A program made the position numbers and the translations under genes. The notes under the pieces were generated by a model. It did not search any database, had not been told where the DNA came from, and saw only the letters and a program-made list of their open reading frames with translations. Below are positions 16,736 through 24,396 of a stretch of DNA of 64,000 nt, piece after piece (the first letter of the stretch is position 1; each line of letters opens with the position of its first letter). The stretch spans positions 1 through 64,000 of the forward strand of contig DASZUU010000050.1 of NCBI GenBank assembly GCA_035547425.1. The letters run 5' to 3'. Source of the DNA: Alloacidobacterium sp035547425. Lineage in GTDB: Bacteria > Acidobacteriota > Terriglobia > Terriglobales > Acidobacteriaceae.

Positions 16736-17787
16736 TAAGCCACCCTCGGAGGAGCGCCGCGCGTAACCGCCCACACCAGCAGGCGAGCGATGGCGTTAAC
16801 GATGATCGTGACAATGAAGAGGGCCAGGCCGATTTCGATGAGCGCGCTCAGGTACAGGTCATCCGAGGCTTCGCTGAACTCGTTGGCGATGACGCTCGAC
16901 ATGCTGTAACCGAGCCCCAGCAGCGATTTCACAATATCGGGACGATTGCCGATGACCATGGTGACGGCCATGGTTTCGCCGAGAGCGCGGCCCAGTCCGA
17001 GAATGATAGAGCCTACGATGCCGATGCGCGCATTGCGCAGCACGCCCATGCGGATCATCTCCCACCGCGTGGCGCCGAGCGCCAGCACAGCTTCGCGCTG
17101 CGTGTGCGGAACTGCGGTCATCACTTCTCGCGTCAGCGAGGAGATGATCGGCAGGATCATAATGGCCAGAATAACGCCGGCTGCCAGCAGGCCTATGCCG
17201 TAATTCGGGCCGGTGAAAAGACCTGTCCAGCCAAACGCCTTGATTAATACCGGATTCACGTGCTCGCGGAGCAAAGGAACCAGGACGAAGACTGCCCAAA
17301 GCCCGTAGACAACGCTGGGAATCGCGGCCAGAAGCTCGGTAAGGAAAGCAAGCGGCCCACGCAAAACCTTCGGGCACATCTCGGTCAGGAATACGGCCAC
17401 GCCGATCGCCAGAGGCACAGCGATCACCAGCGCTACGGCGGAAGAAACCAGCGTGCCGTATATGAACGACAGAGCGCCAAAATCGCCGCTCACCGGATCC
17501 CATGCCTTCTTGAAAAAGAACTGGAGGCCGAATTTGGAAATTGTGAGTTGCGAACGCAACAGCATTTGCCAGGCAATGAGAGCGACAATGCCGAAAATCG
17601 TCAACGCACAGATGAGCATGAACCAACGAAAGGCGCGGTCACTGAGGGCGGAGTTCCCACGCGCCATGAGGAATTTACGAACCGGCGACGGCGCGCTTCC
17701 TTCGCCTCTCGCAGGAGAGGCTTCCGGCAATGGCGTTGCGTCTACATTTGGGCCGGGCACACGAGCTTCCTGGAGTTTAAGATTCAC
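16735..17787 (-). CDS. pstC: Phosphate ABC transporter permease PstC
   Basis: Inner-membrane subunit of the phosphate importer, 350 residues. A hydrophilic N-terminal stretch of about 45 residues, rich in Pro and Ala, precedes the first membrane helix; the permease loop is REAVLALGATRWEMI and ALGETMAVTMVIG follows. GTG start at 17787. The 154 bases upstream separate it from pstS and contain a hairpin. The N-terminal extension overlaps an inverted sequence (CCTCTCGCAGGAGAGG), which may be a repeat that has entered the coding region. Confidence 0.94.
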   Translation of the reverse strand: MNLKLQEARVPGPNVDATPLPEASPARGEGSAPSPVRKFLMARGNSALSDRAFRWFMLICALTIFGIVALIAWQMLLRSQLTISKFGLQFFFKKAWDPVSGDFGALSFIYGTLVSSAVALVIAVPLAIGVAVFLTEMCPKVLRGPLAFLTELLAAIPSVVYGLWAVFVLVPLLREHVNPVLIKAFGWTGLFTGPNYGIGLLAAGVILAIMILPIISSLTREVMTAVPHTQREAVLALGATRWEMIRMGVLRNARIGIVGSIILGLGRALGETMAVTMVIGNRPDIVKSLLGLGYSMSSVIANEFSEASDDLYLSALIEIGLALFIVTIIVNAIARLLVWAVTRGAPPRVA

Positions 17788-17892
17788 CAGCTACTACCCT
17801 AAACTGTCTTTTTTAATAGAACGTTAAACGCCTTGAAAAATAAGGAAATATTCCACGCTTACGGATGTCCATTGTAGCCTGAAAGCGGTAAA

Positions 17893-17933
17893 GAGAGGCA
17901 AGGGCGGGCGGGTTCCCCGTCCCTTGGCCTCTC
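17893..17933 (-). terminator. Intra-operon hairpin between pstS and pstC
   Basis: Arms GAGAGGCCAAGGG and CCCTTGCCTCTC (read on the minus strand) form a long, slightly bulged stem, followed by only a short T run. A partial terminator or processing site here would make pstS mRNA more abundant than the rest, as is common for ABC importers. Confidence 0.55.
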
Positions 17934-17941
17934 CTCGGATA

Positions 17942-18949
17942 CTACTTCAACTGGCTAACAGTGGCGCGCACCTTCTGTACCACCGATTCGGGCAGCGGAG
18001 CATAGTAGAGAGCGCTGGTTTCTGCCTCGCCGTGGTCCAGCATCCAGTTCAGGAAATCCTTGATTACCTTGCCGTTCTCCGCATTCGGAGCAGGCTCAGG
18101 AATCAGGAGCCAGGTAAAGCTGGAGATCGGATAAGCATTCTTGCCGGGCGCGTTCGTAATGGAAACGCGATAATCGGCGGGCATCTGCTTCACCGTGGCC
18201 GCAGCCTCGGTTACGCCCTCGATGCTTCCCTTCACCCAGTTTCCAGCCGCATTCTTGATGTAGCCGAAGGCGATCTTGTTCTGCATCGCATAGATCAGCT
18301 CTACGTAGCCGATGGCTCCGGGCATCTGGCGAACCATGCCTGCCACCGCTTCATTGCCCTTGCCGCCGATGCCTTTCGGCCACGGCACTGCCGTGTTCTT
18401 GCCGACGGAGTTCTTCCAGTCATTGCTGACCTTGGACAGGTAGTCGGTAAAGATGTAGGTCGTGCCGCTGCCGTCGGAACGATGAACCACAACGATATCG
18501 GTATTGGGCAGTTTTACGCCCGGGTTGTCCTTGGCGATGCGGGGATCGCTCCAGTTGCTGATTTTTCCGAGATAAATATCGGCCAGCACATCAGGGGCGA
18601 ACTTCAACTCAGCGTTTACGCCGGGCAGGTTGTAGATGGGCACCACAGCACCGAGCACGGTCGGAATGTGGACAATCTTTACCTTGGATGACTTCAGCTG
18701 CTCGTCGGTCATGGGACCATCGCTGGCGCCGAAATCGACTGTGCCGCTGGTTACCTGGCGGATGCCGCCGCCGCTGCCGATGGCCTGGTAATTAATCTGA
18801 ACGCCGGAGTGCTGCGCGCTGTATTCACTGAACCACTTGGAATAGATCGGGTACGGAAATGTAGCGCCTGCTCCATTGATCTTCTGGGAAAAACCTGCAG
18901 AGGCTGTGCACAACACAAGTGCGGCAGCCAAAAACGTGCCTTTCTTCAC
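17942..18949 (-). CDS. pstS: Phosphate ABC transporter substrate-binding protein PstS (copy 2, operon copy)
   Basis: Periplasmic phosphate receptor of the pst operon, 335 residues, with a cleavable signal peptide (LVLCTASAGFSQ). Phosphate-site segments INGAGATFPYP, IGSGGGIRQV, VDFGASDGPM and RSDGSGTTYIFT are intact. The lipobox of copy 1 is absent. It lies between phoR and pstC on the minus strand; a candidate Pho box lies just upstream at 18991. Confidence 0.95.
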   Translation of the reverse strand: MKKGTFLAAALVLCTASAGFSQKINGAGATFPYPIYSKWFSEYSAQHSGVQINYQAIGSGGGIRQVTSGTVDFGASDGPMTDEQLKSSKVKIVHIPTVLGAVVPIYNLPGVNAELKFAPDVLADIYLGKISNWSDPRIAKDNPGVKLPNTDIVVVHRSDGSGTTYIFTDYLSKVSNDWKNSVGKNTAVPWPKGIGGKGNEAVAGMVRQMPGAIGYVELIYAMQNKIAFGYIKNAAGNWVKGSIEGVTEAAATVKQMPADYRVSITNAPGKNAYPISSFTWLLIPEPAPNAENGKVIKDFLNWMLDHGEAETSALYYAPLPESVVQKVRATVSQLK

Positions 18950-18990
18950 TGAATCCCCCCTCGGAAAACTGTATTGATTTTCCCGGGCGA

Positions 18991-19019
18991 TTGTTACAGC
19001 TACTTTACTGTTATGTGAA
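18991..19019 (-). promoter_or_regulatory. Candidate Pho box upstream of pstS
   Basis: Read on the minus strand, three related heptamers TTCACAT, GTAAAGT and GTAACAA recur with an 11-base period, the spacing of PhoB/PhoP boxes. The match to known consensus is loose. The site lies 41 bases upstream of the pstS start, between phoR and pstS. Confidence 0.35.
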
Positions 19020-19044
19020 TTAGCTGAAAAACAGAGGCAGTTTG

Positions 19045-20487
19045 CTATTGCGGCGATGCAGCGGAATTGGCCGCAGGAACGTCGACAAGCTCAGCGGAAG
19101 AAGCCTTTCTGGAAGCGCAGGGCAGGGTGAAGAAAAAGGTGACACCTGCGCCCAGTTCGCTTTCCGCGCGAATCGCTCCTCCGTGCGCCATGACGATATG
19201 CTTGACGATGGCCAGGCCGAGGCCGGTGCCTCCGGAATCGCGTGAGCGCGCCTTATCCACCCGGTAAAAGCGCTCGAAGATACGGTCCAGATGCTCGGAT
19301 GCGATACCCGGACCAAAATCCCGAACGAAAAACTCCACCATATTTTCGTCTTTCAGCAGGCGCGCGCCAACCATCACGCGCTTGCCGGACTTGCCGTACT
19401 TCATGGCATTCTCGATCAGGTTTCCAAAGACCTGATTGAGCGCGTCGGGGTCAGCCACCACCTGGGCATCGGTCGTGTCGGCGGCTATCAGTTCGATATC
19501 GGAATCAAGAACCATTCCCGTCAGCGATTCAATGGCGTCCTCAACAATAGCGGAGGCGCGCATAGGCTGCAGCGCCAGCTTGTAGTCGCCTGATTCGACG
19601 CTGGCCAGCGCCAGCAGATCCTCGGTGAGACGGTTCATGCGGGTTGCATTCTTAAGAATGATGGCGAGGAATTCGCGGGTAAGCGGCGAAAGCTGCTCGC
19701 TGCCGTCCAGCAGCGTCTCTACATACCCGGAGATCGAAGTGAGCGGCGTGCGCAGCTCGTGCGAAACGTTGGCCACAAAATCGCGGCGCATCTTTTCCGC
19801 GCGATCGACGCCGGTAATATCGCGCAGCACGGCCACGGCGCCGCCGCCGGGCATGGGCGCCGCATTTACATCAAAAATGCGCCCGGGAATGACATTCAGG
19901 GCCTTTCGATTGCAGTTCTCGCGCTGCCGCGACACGTCGGCAACACAGGCAAGCACGTCGGGATCGCGCAACAGCTCCACGAGCGGCCTGCCCTCCCGCA
20001 CGGCACTCGAACAGATCTGCTGCATGACGGCGTTCGACCAGATGACCTGCCCCTGCTGATTGACGGCGATCACCGCTTCCTGCATGCTGTCGAGCAGCGC
20101 CGCCAGCTCTCGCCGGCTTGCCTCCAGCGCATGGAAGCTCTGCTCCAGCCGGCTGGCAGTGGCGTCGAGCGCGTGCGCCACCTCCGATAGCTCGTCGAGA
20201 TCGTCTTCGACCAGGCGCGCGGAGAGGTCGCCCGCAGCAATGCGGTTGGCAAAAAGCACAATGCGATCGAAGCGCTGGGCGACGCGTCGGGCGAAAAAGG
20301 CAGCCAGAAGAATGGCCGCTGCCAGCGCCAGCACCGAGCTGACAATAAGATCACGAGCCGCCTGCGGCTGCTCGCGCAAGGAGTGTTCAAAGATTGGACG
20401 CAGAGATACGTCGAGTATTACTGTTCCGACCAGCAATACAAGTACGAACGAAAGAAGAAGCTTGGTAAAGACCCTGCCTGTCGTCAA
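19045..20487 (-). CDS. phoR: Phosphate regulon sensor histidine kinase PhoR
   Basis: Membrane sensor kinase, 480 residues: two N-terminal membrane helices (about 9-28 and 46-66) with a short periplasmic loop, HAMP, a PAS domain (about 130-230), the phosphoacceptor motif FVANVSHELRTPLTSISGYV, and HATPase boxes NLIENAMKYG, DFGPGIASEHLDRIFERF and GGTGLGLAIVKHI. The TTG start at 20487 lies 25 bases after phoB. Its place in front of pstS supports the phosphate assignment over other PAS kinases. Membrane topology matches PhoR: small periplasmic loop, no ligand domain. Confidence 0.9.
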   Translation of the reverse strand: MTTGRVFTKLLLSFVLVLLVGTVILDVSLRPIFEHSLREQPQAARDLIVSSVLALAAAILLAAFFARRVAQRFDRIVLFANRIAAGDLSARLVEDDLDELSEVAHALDATASRLEQSFHALEASRRELAALLDSMQEAVIAVNQQGQVIWSNAVMQQICSSAVREGRPLVELLRDPDVLACVADVSRQRENCNRKALNVIPGRIFDVNAAPMPGGGAVAVLRDITGVDRAEKMRRDFVANVSHELRTPLTSISGYVETLLDGSEQLSPLTREFLAIILKNATRMNRLTEDLLALASVESGDYKLALQPMRASAIVEDAIESLTGMVLDSDIELIAADTTDAQVVADPDALNQVFGNLIENAMKYGKSGKRVMVGARLLKDENMVEFFVRDFGPGIASEHLDRIFERFYRVDKARSRDSGGTGLGLAIVKHIVMAHGGAIRAESELGAGVTFFFTLPCASRKASSAELVDVPAANSAASPQ

Positions 20488-20512
20488 AGTAGGCCCTGTT
20501 TCTCAACCAGGA

Positions 20513-21214
20513 TCACGAAATAGGCCGCGGAACTTCAAAACGATAGCCAGCACCGCGCACCGTTTTCAAGTATCGCGGACTTTCCGGATCTGTTTCGATT
20601 TTCTCACGAATGCGCCGCACATAGACATCGACAGAGCGCGGCGTCACAAAGCGGGCGTCGCCCCAGACGGCATCGAGCAAATGATCGCGGCTGAAGACGC
20701 GGCCCGGATGGCGGGCAAGATAATCCAGCAGGCGGAATTCCGTGGCAGTGGTCGTCGTCAGCTCATCGCGGACTTTGAGCTGCATGGCTCCGGCATCGAT
20801 CACGATCTCGTCAAAGCTGATGACAGAAGGAGTGGAGGGGCGCTCGAAGCGGCGCAGTACCGCCTTGACGCGGGCCAGCAGCTCGCGCGGGGCAAAGGGC
20901 TTGGTGATGTAGTCGTCCGCGCCAAGCTCCAGCCCGTGCACGCGGTCATTTTCTCCAGCGCGGGCGGTAACGAAGATGATGGGTATCGTGCTCAGGGCCG
21001 GATGGTTGCGCAGGCGGCGGCAGACATCCAGCCCATCGCCGCCGGGAACCATGATGTCCAGAAGAAACAGCGCGGGAGGCTGGCGCTCGGCATCGACCAA
21101 TACATTGGCCGGGTTGGCGTAAACGCGGACGGAAAAGCCGGCGGCTTCAAGATGGTGCTGTACCAGACGGGAAATGTCGGTATCGTCTTCAAGAACGAAA
21201 ATGGTTTGACTCAA
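20513..21214 (-). CDS. phoB: Phosphate regulon response regulator PhoB (OmpR family)
   Basis: A 233-residue two-domain regulator: receiver with acidic pocket EDDTD, phosphoacceptor Asp in LLDIMVPGGDG and Lys in ITKPF, followed by a winged-helix DNA-binding domain ending VRGAGYRFE. Start codon is TTG (21214), preceded by GGAAGACAGG. First gene of phoB-phoR-pstSCAB-phoU, so it is expected to activate its own operon through the candidate site at 18991. Confidence 0.9.
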   Translation of the reverse strand: MSQTIFVLEDDTDISRLVQHHLEAAGFSVRVYANPANVLVDAERQPPALFLLDIMVPGGDGLDVCRRLRNHPALSTIPIIFVTARAGENDRVHGLELGADDYITKPFAPRELLARVKAVLRRFERPSTPSVISFDEIVIDAGAMQLKVRDELTTTTATEFRLLDYLARHPGRVFSRDHLLDAVWGDARFVTPRSVDVYVRRIREKIETDPESPRYLKTVRGAGYRFEVPRPIS

Positions 21215-21383
21215 GCCTGTCTTCCTTCAGAGCGTTCCCCTGGTCCACACGCAGAACGCATATTTTCTCTTATAGCCTACCGAAGGATGGCAAAGAGAAT
21301 GCAAATGTTCTGTTAATTTTGCCAGGAGCCCTATCAGAGTTCCGGGAGTGCTGACCGGGTCAAGGCTCGTATCAAACCATGCC

Positions 21384-21746
21384 TTACGCTTTCTTGAAGG
21401 TCACCGTCACGCTGGCTTCGACACCCGCCTGGGCGATAAAAGCCAGCTTCCCTTCCGCGGTAAAGCCCAGGGAAATTTCTACCGTATCCAGCGTCATACC
21501 AGCCGTTACCTTGGAAAATGCGTTCGCCAGAATCTGATCGAGCTGCGCCGACACTTTGTCGAAATCGGCTTGCACGTCGCTTACGGTTCGGCCAAATATC
21601 TTGTCGACCACGCTTCCAAACGAATGCAGCTGCACAGTTCCCGGCTTTCCTGCTGGCCTGGGGCCTTGAAACAGGACGATGCTCCGGTCGTCCAGCTCTG
21701 CCTTGCTCGCGCTGCCCTTCTTTGCTGCCGCTTTCCTTGTTGCCAT
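21384..21746 (-). CDS. Trypco1-type partner of a trypsin-like protease
   Basis: A 120-residue protein. After a basic Ala/Lys-rich N terminus, the C-terminal half reads ILANAFSKVTAGMTL, then DTVEISLGFTAEGKLAFIAQ and AGVEASVTVTF. This pattern (helix, xxVEIxxGFxxEGKLxFIAQAG, terminal beta strand) matches the trypsin-co-occurring domain 1 described by the Aravind group in predicted biological-conflict systems. The gene begins 13 bases after the stop of a trypsin-like protease gene on the same strand, the expected partner. No catalytic motif is seen. It may bind or restrain the protease; this is inference. Confidence 0.65.
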   Translation of the reverse strand: MATRKAAAKKGSASKAELDDRSIVLFQGPRPAGKPGTVQLHSFGSVVDKIFGRTVSDVQADFDKVSAQLDQILANAFSKVTAGMTLDTVEISLGFTAEGKLAFIAQAGVEASVTVTFKKA

Positions 21747-21759
21747 ATGTATCGCTCCT

Positions 21760-22749
21760 TTAAAGAAACAAATCTACCGCCATCGAGTCTTCGACCTGCG
21801 CCAGGTGCTGGCAGAAGCCTTCCTGCACGTTGGCCTGGGTGGTCATCTCGCCCATATACAGGCCGATGCCGTTTCCCGAGGTATCCAATACCAGCGCGCC
21901 CGAATCGCCGCTCTGCCCGGGATTCGCCAGAAATACCCGCAGTGGAATATTCGGGTCCAGGCTGCCTCGCCCGCTGTTCACTTCCGTAATTTTGGTTGAG
22001 AAGCTGCCGGACGCGGTGTAAACATCCACGTCTGTCCACTGCGCAATAAACCTCTGGCACTGCAATGGATTCGGGCTGCCGGGCCATATCGATTGCGAAA
22101 CGCGCACGAGCGCCGCATCAATTCCTTCCGGCGCAAGATCAAGCAATGTGCCCCGGCCGCTGGTAAGCGGGACGTTGCTGCCAATTGTCCTGTTTCCTAC
22201 CACATGCTTGGCCGTGAGCATCGCCGGTTTGTTTTTCAGCCGCGGCTTGCGCGATTGCGCCCAGCAAGTGGCTGTTCCCATGGTGGGGTTCGGCGGAGCG
22301 TGCAAGGTCCACTCTGCCGGACGGACCATGATACGAAAGCTTTCCTGATCGACATTTACCCAGTGAAATTCTCCACGGGGCGGTCCGTCCAGCGATGGCG
22401 CCACATAGGCGATGACGCCAAAACCATCCATCTCCGTTTCCGGATCGAAAAAGCCATACGTAGCGGTGCGAAAACCGGGCAGTCCTTTTGCGTAATTGTC
22501 TTTTTCGAAAGCATTTTGAATCGCCATGGTCCACATGACCATGCGAACCTGCCAATCCTCAAAGCCGCCCGGCTGCATGAGCATATCGGCCAGCAGCTGG
22601 TCGATATCCATGTTCAATGCTTCTGCCGAGGGCGCTCCCTTCGGAATCAATTCCAGGCCGCTGCTCCGGCTCATGCTTACGTCTGCAAACGATTCCCGAT
22701 CGGTACGCTCATGCGCGGGCTCCGGCTTCAATCCATATTCAAAATCCAT
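21760..22749 (-). CDS. Trypsin-like serine protease domain protein (S1-like)
   Basis: A 329-residue protein without signal peptide. The catalytic triad of the chymotrypsin fold can be read in order: His in LTAKHVVG (about residue 188), Asp in EGIDAALVRV (about 222) and Ser in GQSGDSGALVLD (about 290). The first 120 residues include a helical stretch (DIDQLLADMLMQPGG) and a WxxW-type region I cannot assign. Because it lacks an export signal it should act in the cytoplasm. Followed 13 bases later by a Trypco1-type gene; divergent from the SpoIIE phosphatase at 22931 with 181 bases between. Target and trigger are unknown. Confidence 0.72.
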   Translation of the reverse strand: MDFEYGLKPEPAHERTDRESFADVSMSRSSGLELIPKGAPSAEALNMDIDQLLADMLMQPGGFEDWQVRMVMWTMAIQNAFEKDNYAKGLPGFRTATYGFFDPETEMDGFGVIAYVAPSLDGPPRGEFHWVNVDQESFRIMVRPAEWTLHAPPNPTMGTATCWAQSRKPRLKNKPAMLTAKHVVGNRTIGSNVPLTSGRGTLLDLAPEGIDAALVRVSQSIWPGSPNPLQCQRFIAQWTDVDVYTASGSFSTKITEVNSGRGSLDPNIPLRVFLANPGQSGDSGALVLDTSGNGIGLYMGEMTTQANVQEGFCQHLAQVEDSMAVDLFL

Positions 22750-22930
22750 GGCAAACTCCTGCGATTCAGGGATGAGGAGCCCGTTTCAAGCTTTCAGGGG
22801 GGAGGCGGCGCGCCTTTGATCGTGGCGTAACTGTACGAAGAATTGTGAGGACGGTCAAATAAAAATCTCTTCCGGCTGCCTATGCGTCTCAAGCCCCAGC
22901 GTCGGGTTCTGTCGTGTACCATGCGGGGAT

Positions 22931-24304
22931 ATGCAGATGACCGCGGGCGACGTGCTGCGCGCCTTCCATCATGACAGCATCAACCTTTTTCTAGCAGCTG
23001 CTTTTATCTCGATCGGGTTGCTGGCCATCGGCTTTTCCTTTGTCCGCCGCAGGTTCGATGCGCTTCTGTCATTCTTTGCCTGGTTCGCCGTCATGTATGG
23101 CGACCGGCTCTGGCTGCAATCGAACTTTGCGCAATTGATGATGCCGCCGTCGCTTTTTATGGCAAAGCTGCGCATGGCAATCAACTGTTTCGTGCCTGTT
23201 CCGGCGTATTTCTTCGTCTATGCAAGCGGCCTGATCGGGAGCAGAGGCCGAGTCATCATCTATTTTTTCGCCGCGCTCCAGACGGCGCTTGTGGCGGCTA
23301 TTTTTATCGGCGCTCCACTGCATACCGTGGATACGCTGAACAGCATCTTCGTCATCATTTCCTTAAGCGTGCTGGTGTTTTTTTCGCAACGTCTTTCTGT
23401 CGGAAGACGGGATTTCTACGTCATTCGCGGAGGGCTGCTGATTTTTATCGCGTTCGCTATCGGAACGAATGTTGCAGAGATTCTCGGTTTTCATGCCAAT
23501 GTCGAATCGTATGGGTTTGCGATTTTTCTGGGATGCCTGGGATATGTAGCGGCAGAACGCGCCCTGGAACGCGACAAGCAACTGAATGCGATCCAGCAGG
23601 AGCTGGAAATTGCCAAACGCATTCAGGCATCGATTCTTCCCGGGGAATTTCCGGCGTCGCCGCATTTCCAAGTCGCAGCACGCTATGTGCCCATGACCTC
23701 CGTGGCCGGAGATTTCTATGACTTTCTCCACGCCGAGGATGGGAAAGCCGGGCTGCTGATTGCCGATGTTTCCGGGCATGGAGTTCCCGCGGCGCTGATC
23801 GCGTCGATGGTAAAGCTGGCCGCGACCTCGCAGCGGGAGCACGCTGCGCATCCGGCAAAATTGCTGGCCGAGATGAATACAGTTCTTTGCGGGAATACGC
23901 AGAGCCAGTTCGTAACCGCTGCCTATGTGCATCTGGATGCGCTGACGGGCGAGTTGCGCTATGCTGCGGCGGGGCATCCGCCCCTGTTGCTGGTGCGCGA
24001 GGGCCGCATAAATGAGATTGTAGAGAATGGCATCATGCTGGCGCTCTTCCCTGCAGCGCATTACACGGAAACATCACGCGCCTTGCGCAAAGGCGACCGG
24101 ATAGTGCTCTATACCGACGGCGTCGTAGAGGCTGAAAATGCGCAGCAGGAGCAGTTTGGGAGCGATCGGCTTCGGACGCTGCTGCAGGAGTCTGTGGCGC
24201 TCAGCGCAGATGCGGCTGCGGATTTTGTTCTTGCCCGCGTGCGGAACTGGTCGGCGACCCAGGATGATGATTTGACGTTGTTGGTTTGTGATGTTGTCGG
24301 ATGA
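22931..24304 (+). CDS. Membrane-anchored SpoIIE-type PP2C serine phosphatase
   Basis: 457 residues. Residues 1-210 carry about seven membrane helices, resembling the 7TM sensor part of DISM receptors; a linker helix (ERDKQLNAIQQELEIAKRIQ) leads to a SpoIIE/RsbU phosphatase domain with metal motifs AGDFYDF, LIADVSGHGVPAAL, LYTDGVVEA and ATQDDDLTLLV. Such proteins dephosphorylate anti-sigma antagonists in partner-switching pathways; no kinase or STAS partner is next to it. The ATG at 22931 opens the frame. It diverges from the protease/Trypco1 pair, sharing 181 bases of upstream DNA. Confidence 0.85.
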   Translation: MQMTAGDVLRAFHHDSINLFLAAAFISIGLLAIGFSFVRRRFDALLSFFAWFAVMYGDRLWLQSNFAQLMMPPSLFMAKLRMAINCFVPVPAYFFVYASGLIGSRGRVIIYFFAALQTALVAAIFIGAPLHTVDTLNSIFVIISLSVLVFFSQRLSVGRRDFYVIRGGLLIFIAFAIGTNVAEILGFHANVESYGFAIFLGCLGYVAAERALERDKQLNAIQQELEIAKRIQASILPGEFPASPHFQVAARYVPMTSVAGDFYDFLHAEDGKAGLLIADVSGHGVPAALIASMVKLAATSQREHAAHPAKLLAEMNTVLCGNTQSQFVTAAYVHLDALTGELRYAAAGHPPLLLVREGRINEIVENGIMLALFPAAHYTETSRALRKGDRIVLYTDGVVEAENAQQEQFGSDRLRTLLQESVALSADAAADFVLARVRNWSATQDDDLTLLVCDVVG

Positions 24305-24353
24305 ATTTGTTTCTATACCTTTGTCGGTGCTCACCCTACCTTACACACAGAAA

Positions 24354-24375
24354 AAGGCCCGCTTTCGCGGGCCTT
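24354..24375. terminator. Terminator between the phosphatase gene and lon
   Basis: A nine-base perfect stem AAGGCCCGC with its complement and a TTTC loop, flanked by A5 on the left. It can serve both convergent genes. Confidence 0.82.
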
Positions 24376-24396
24376 CAAGTGGATATGGATCATGCG

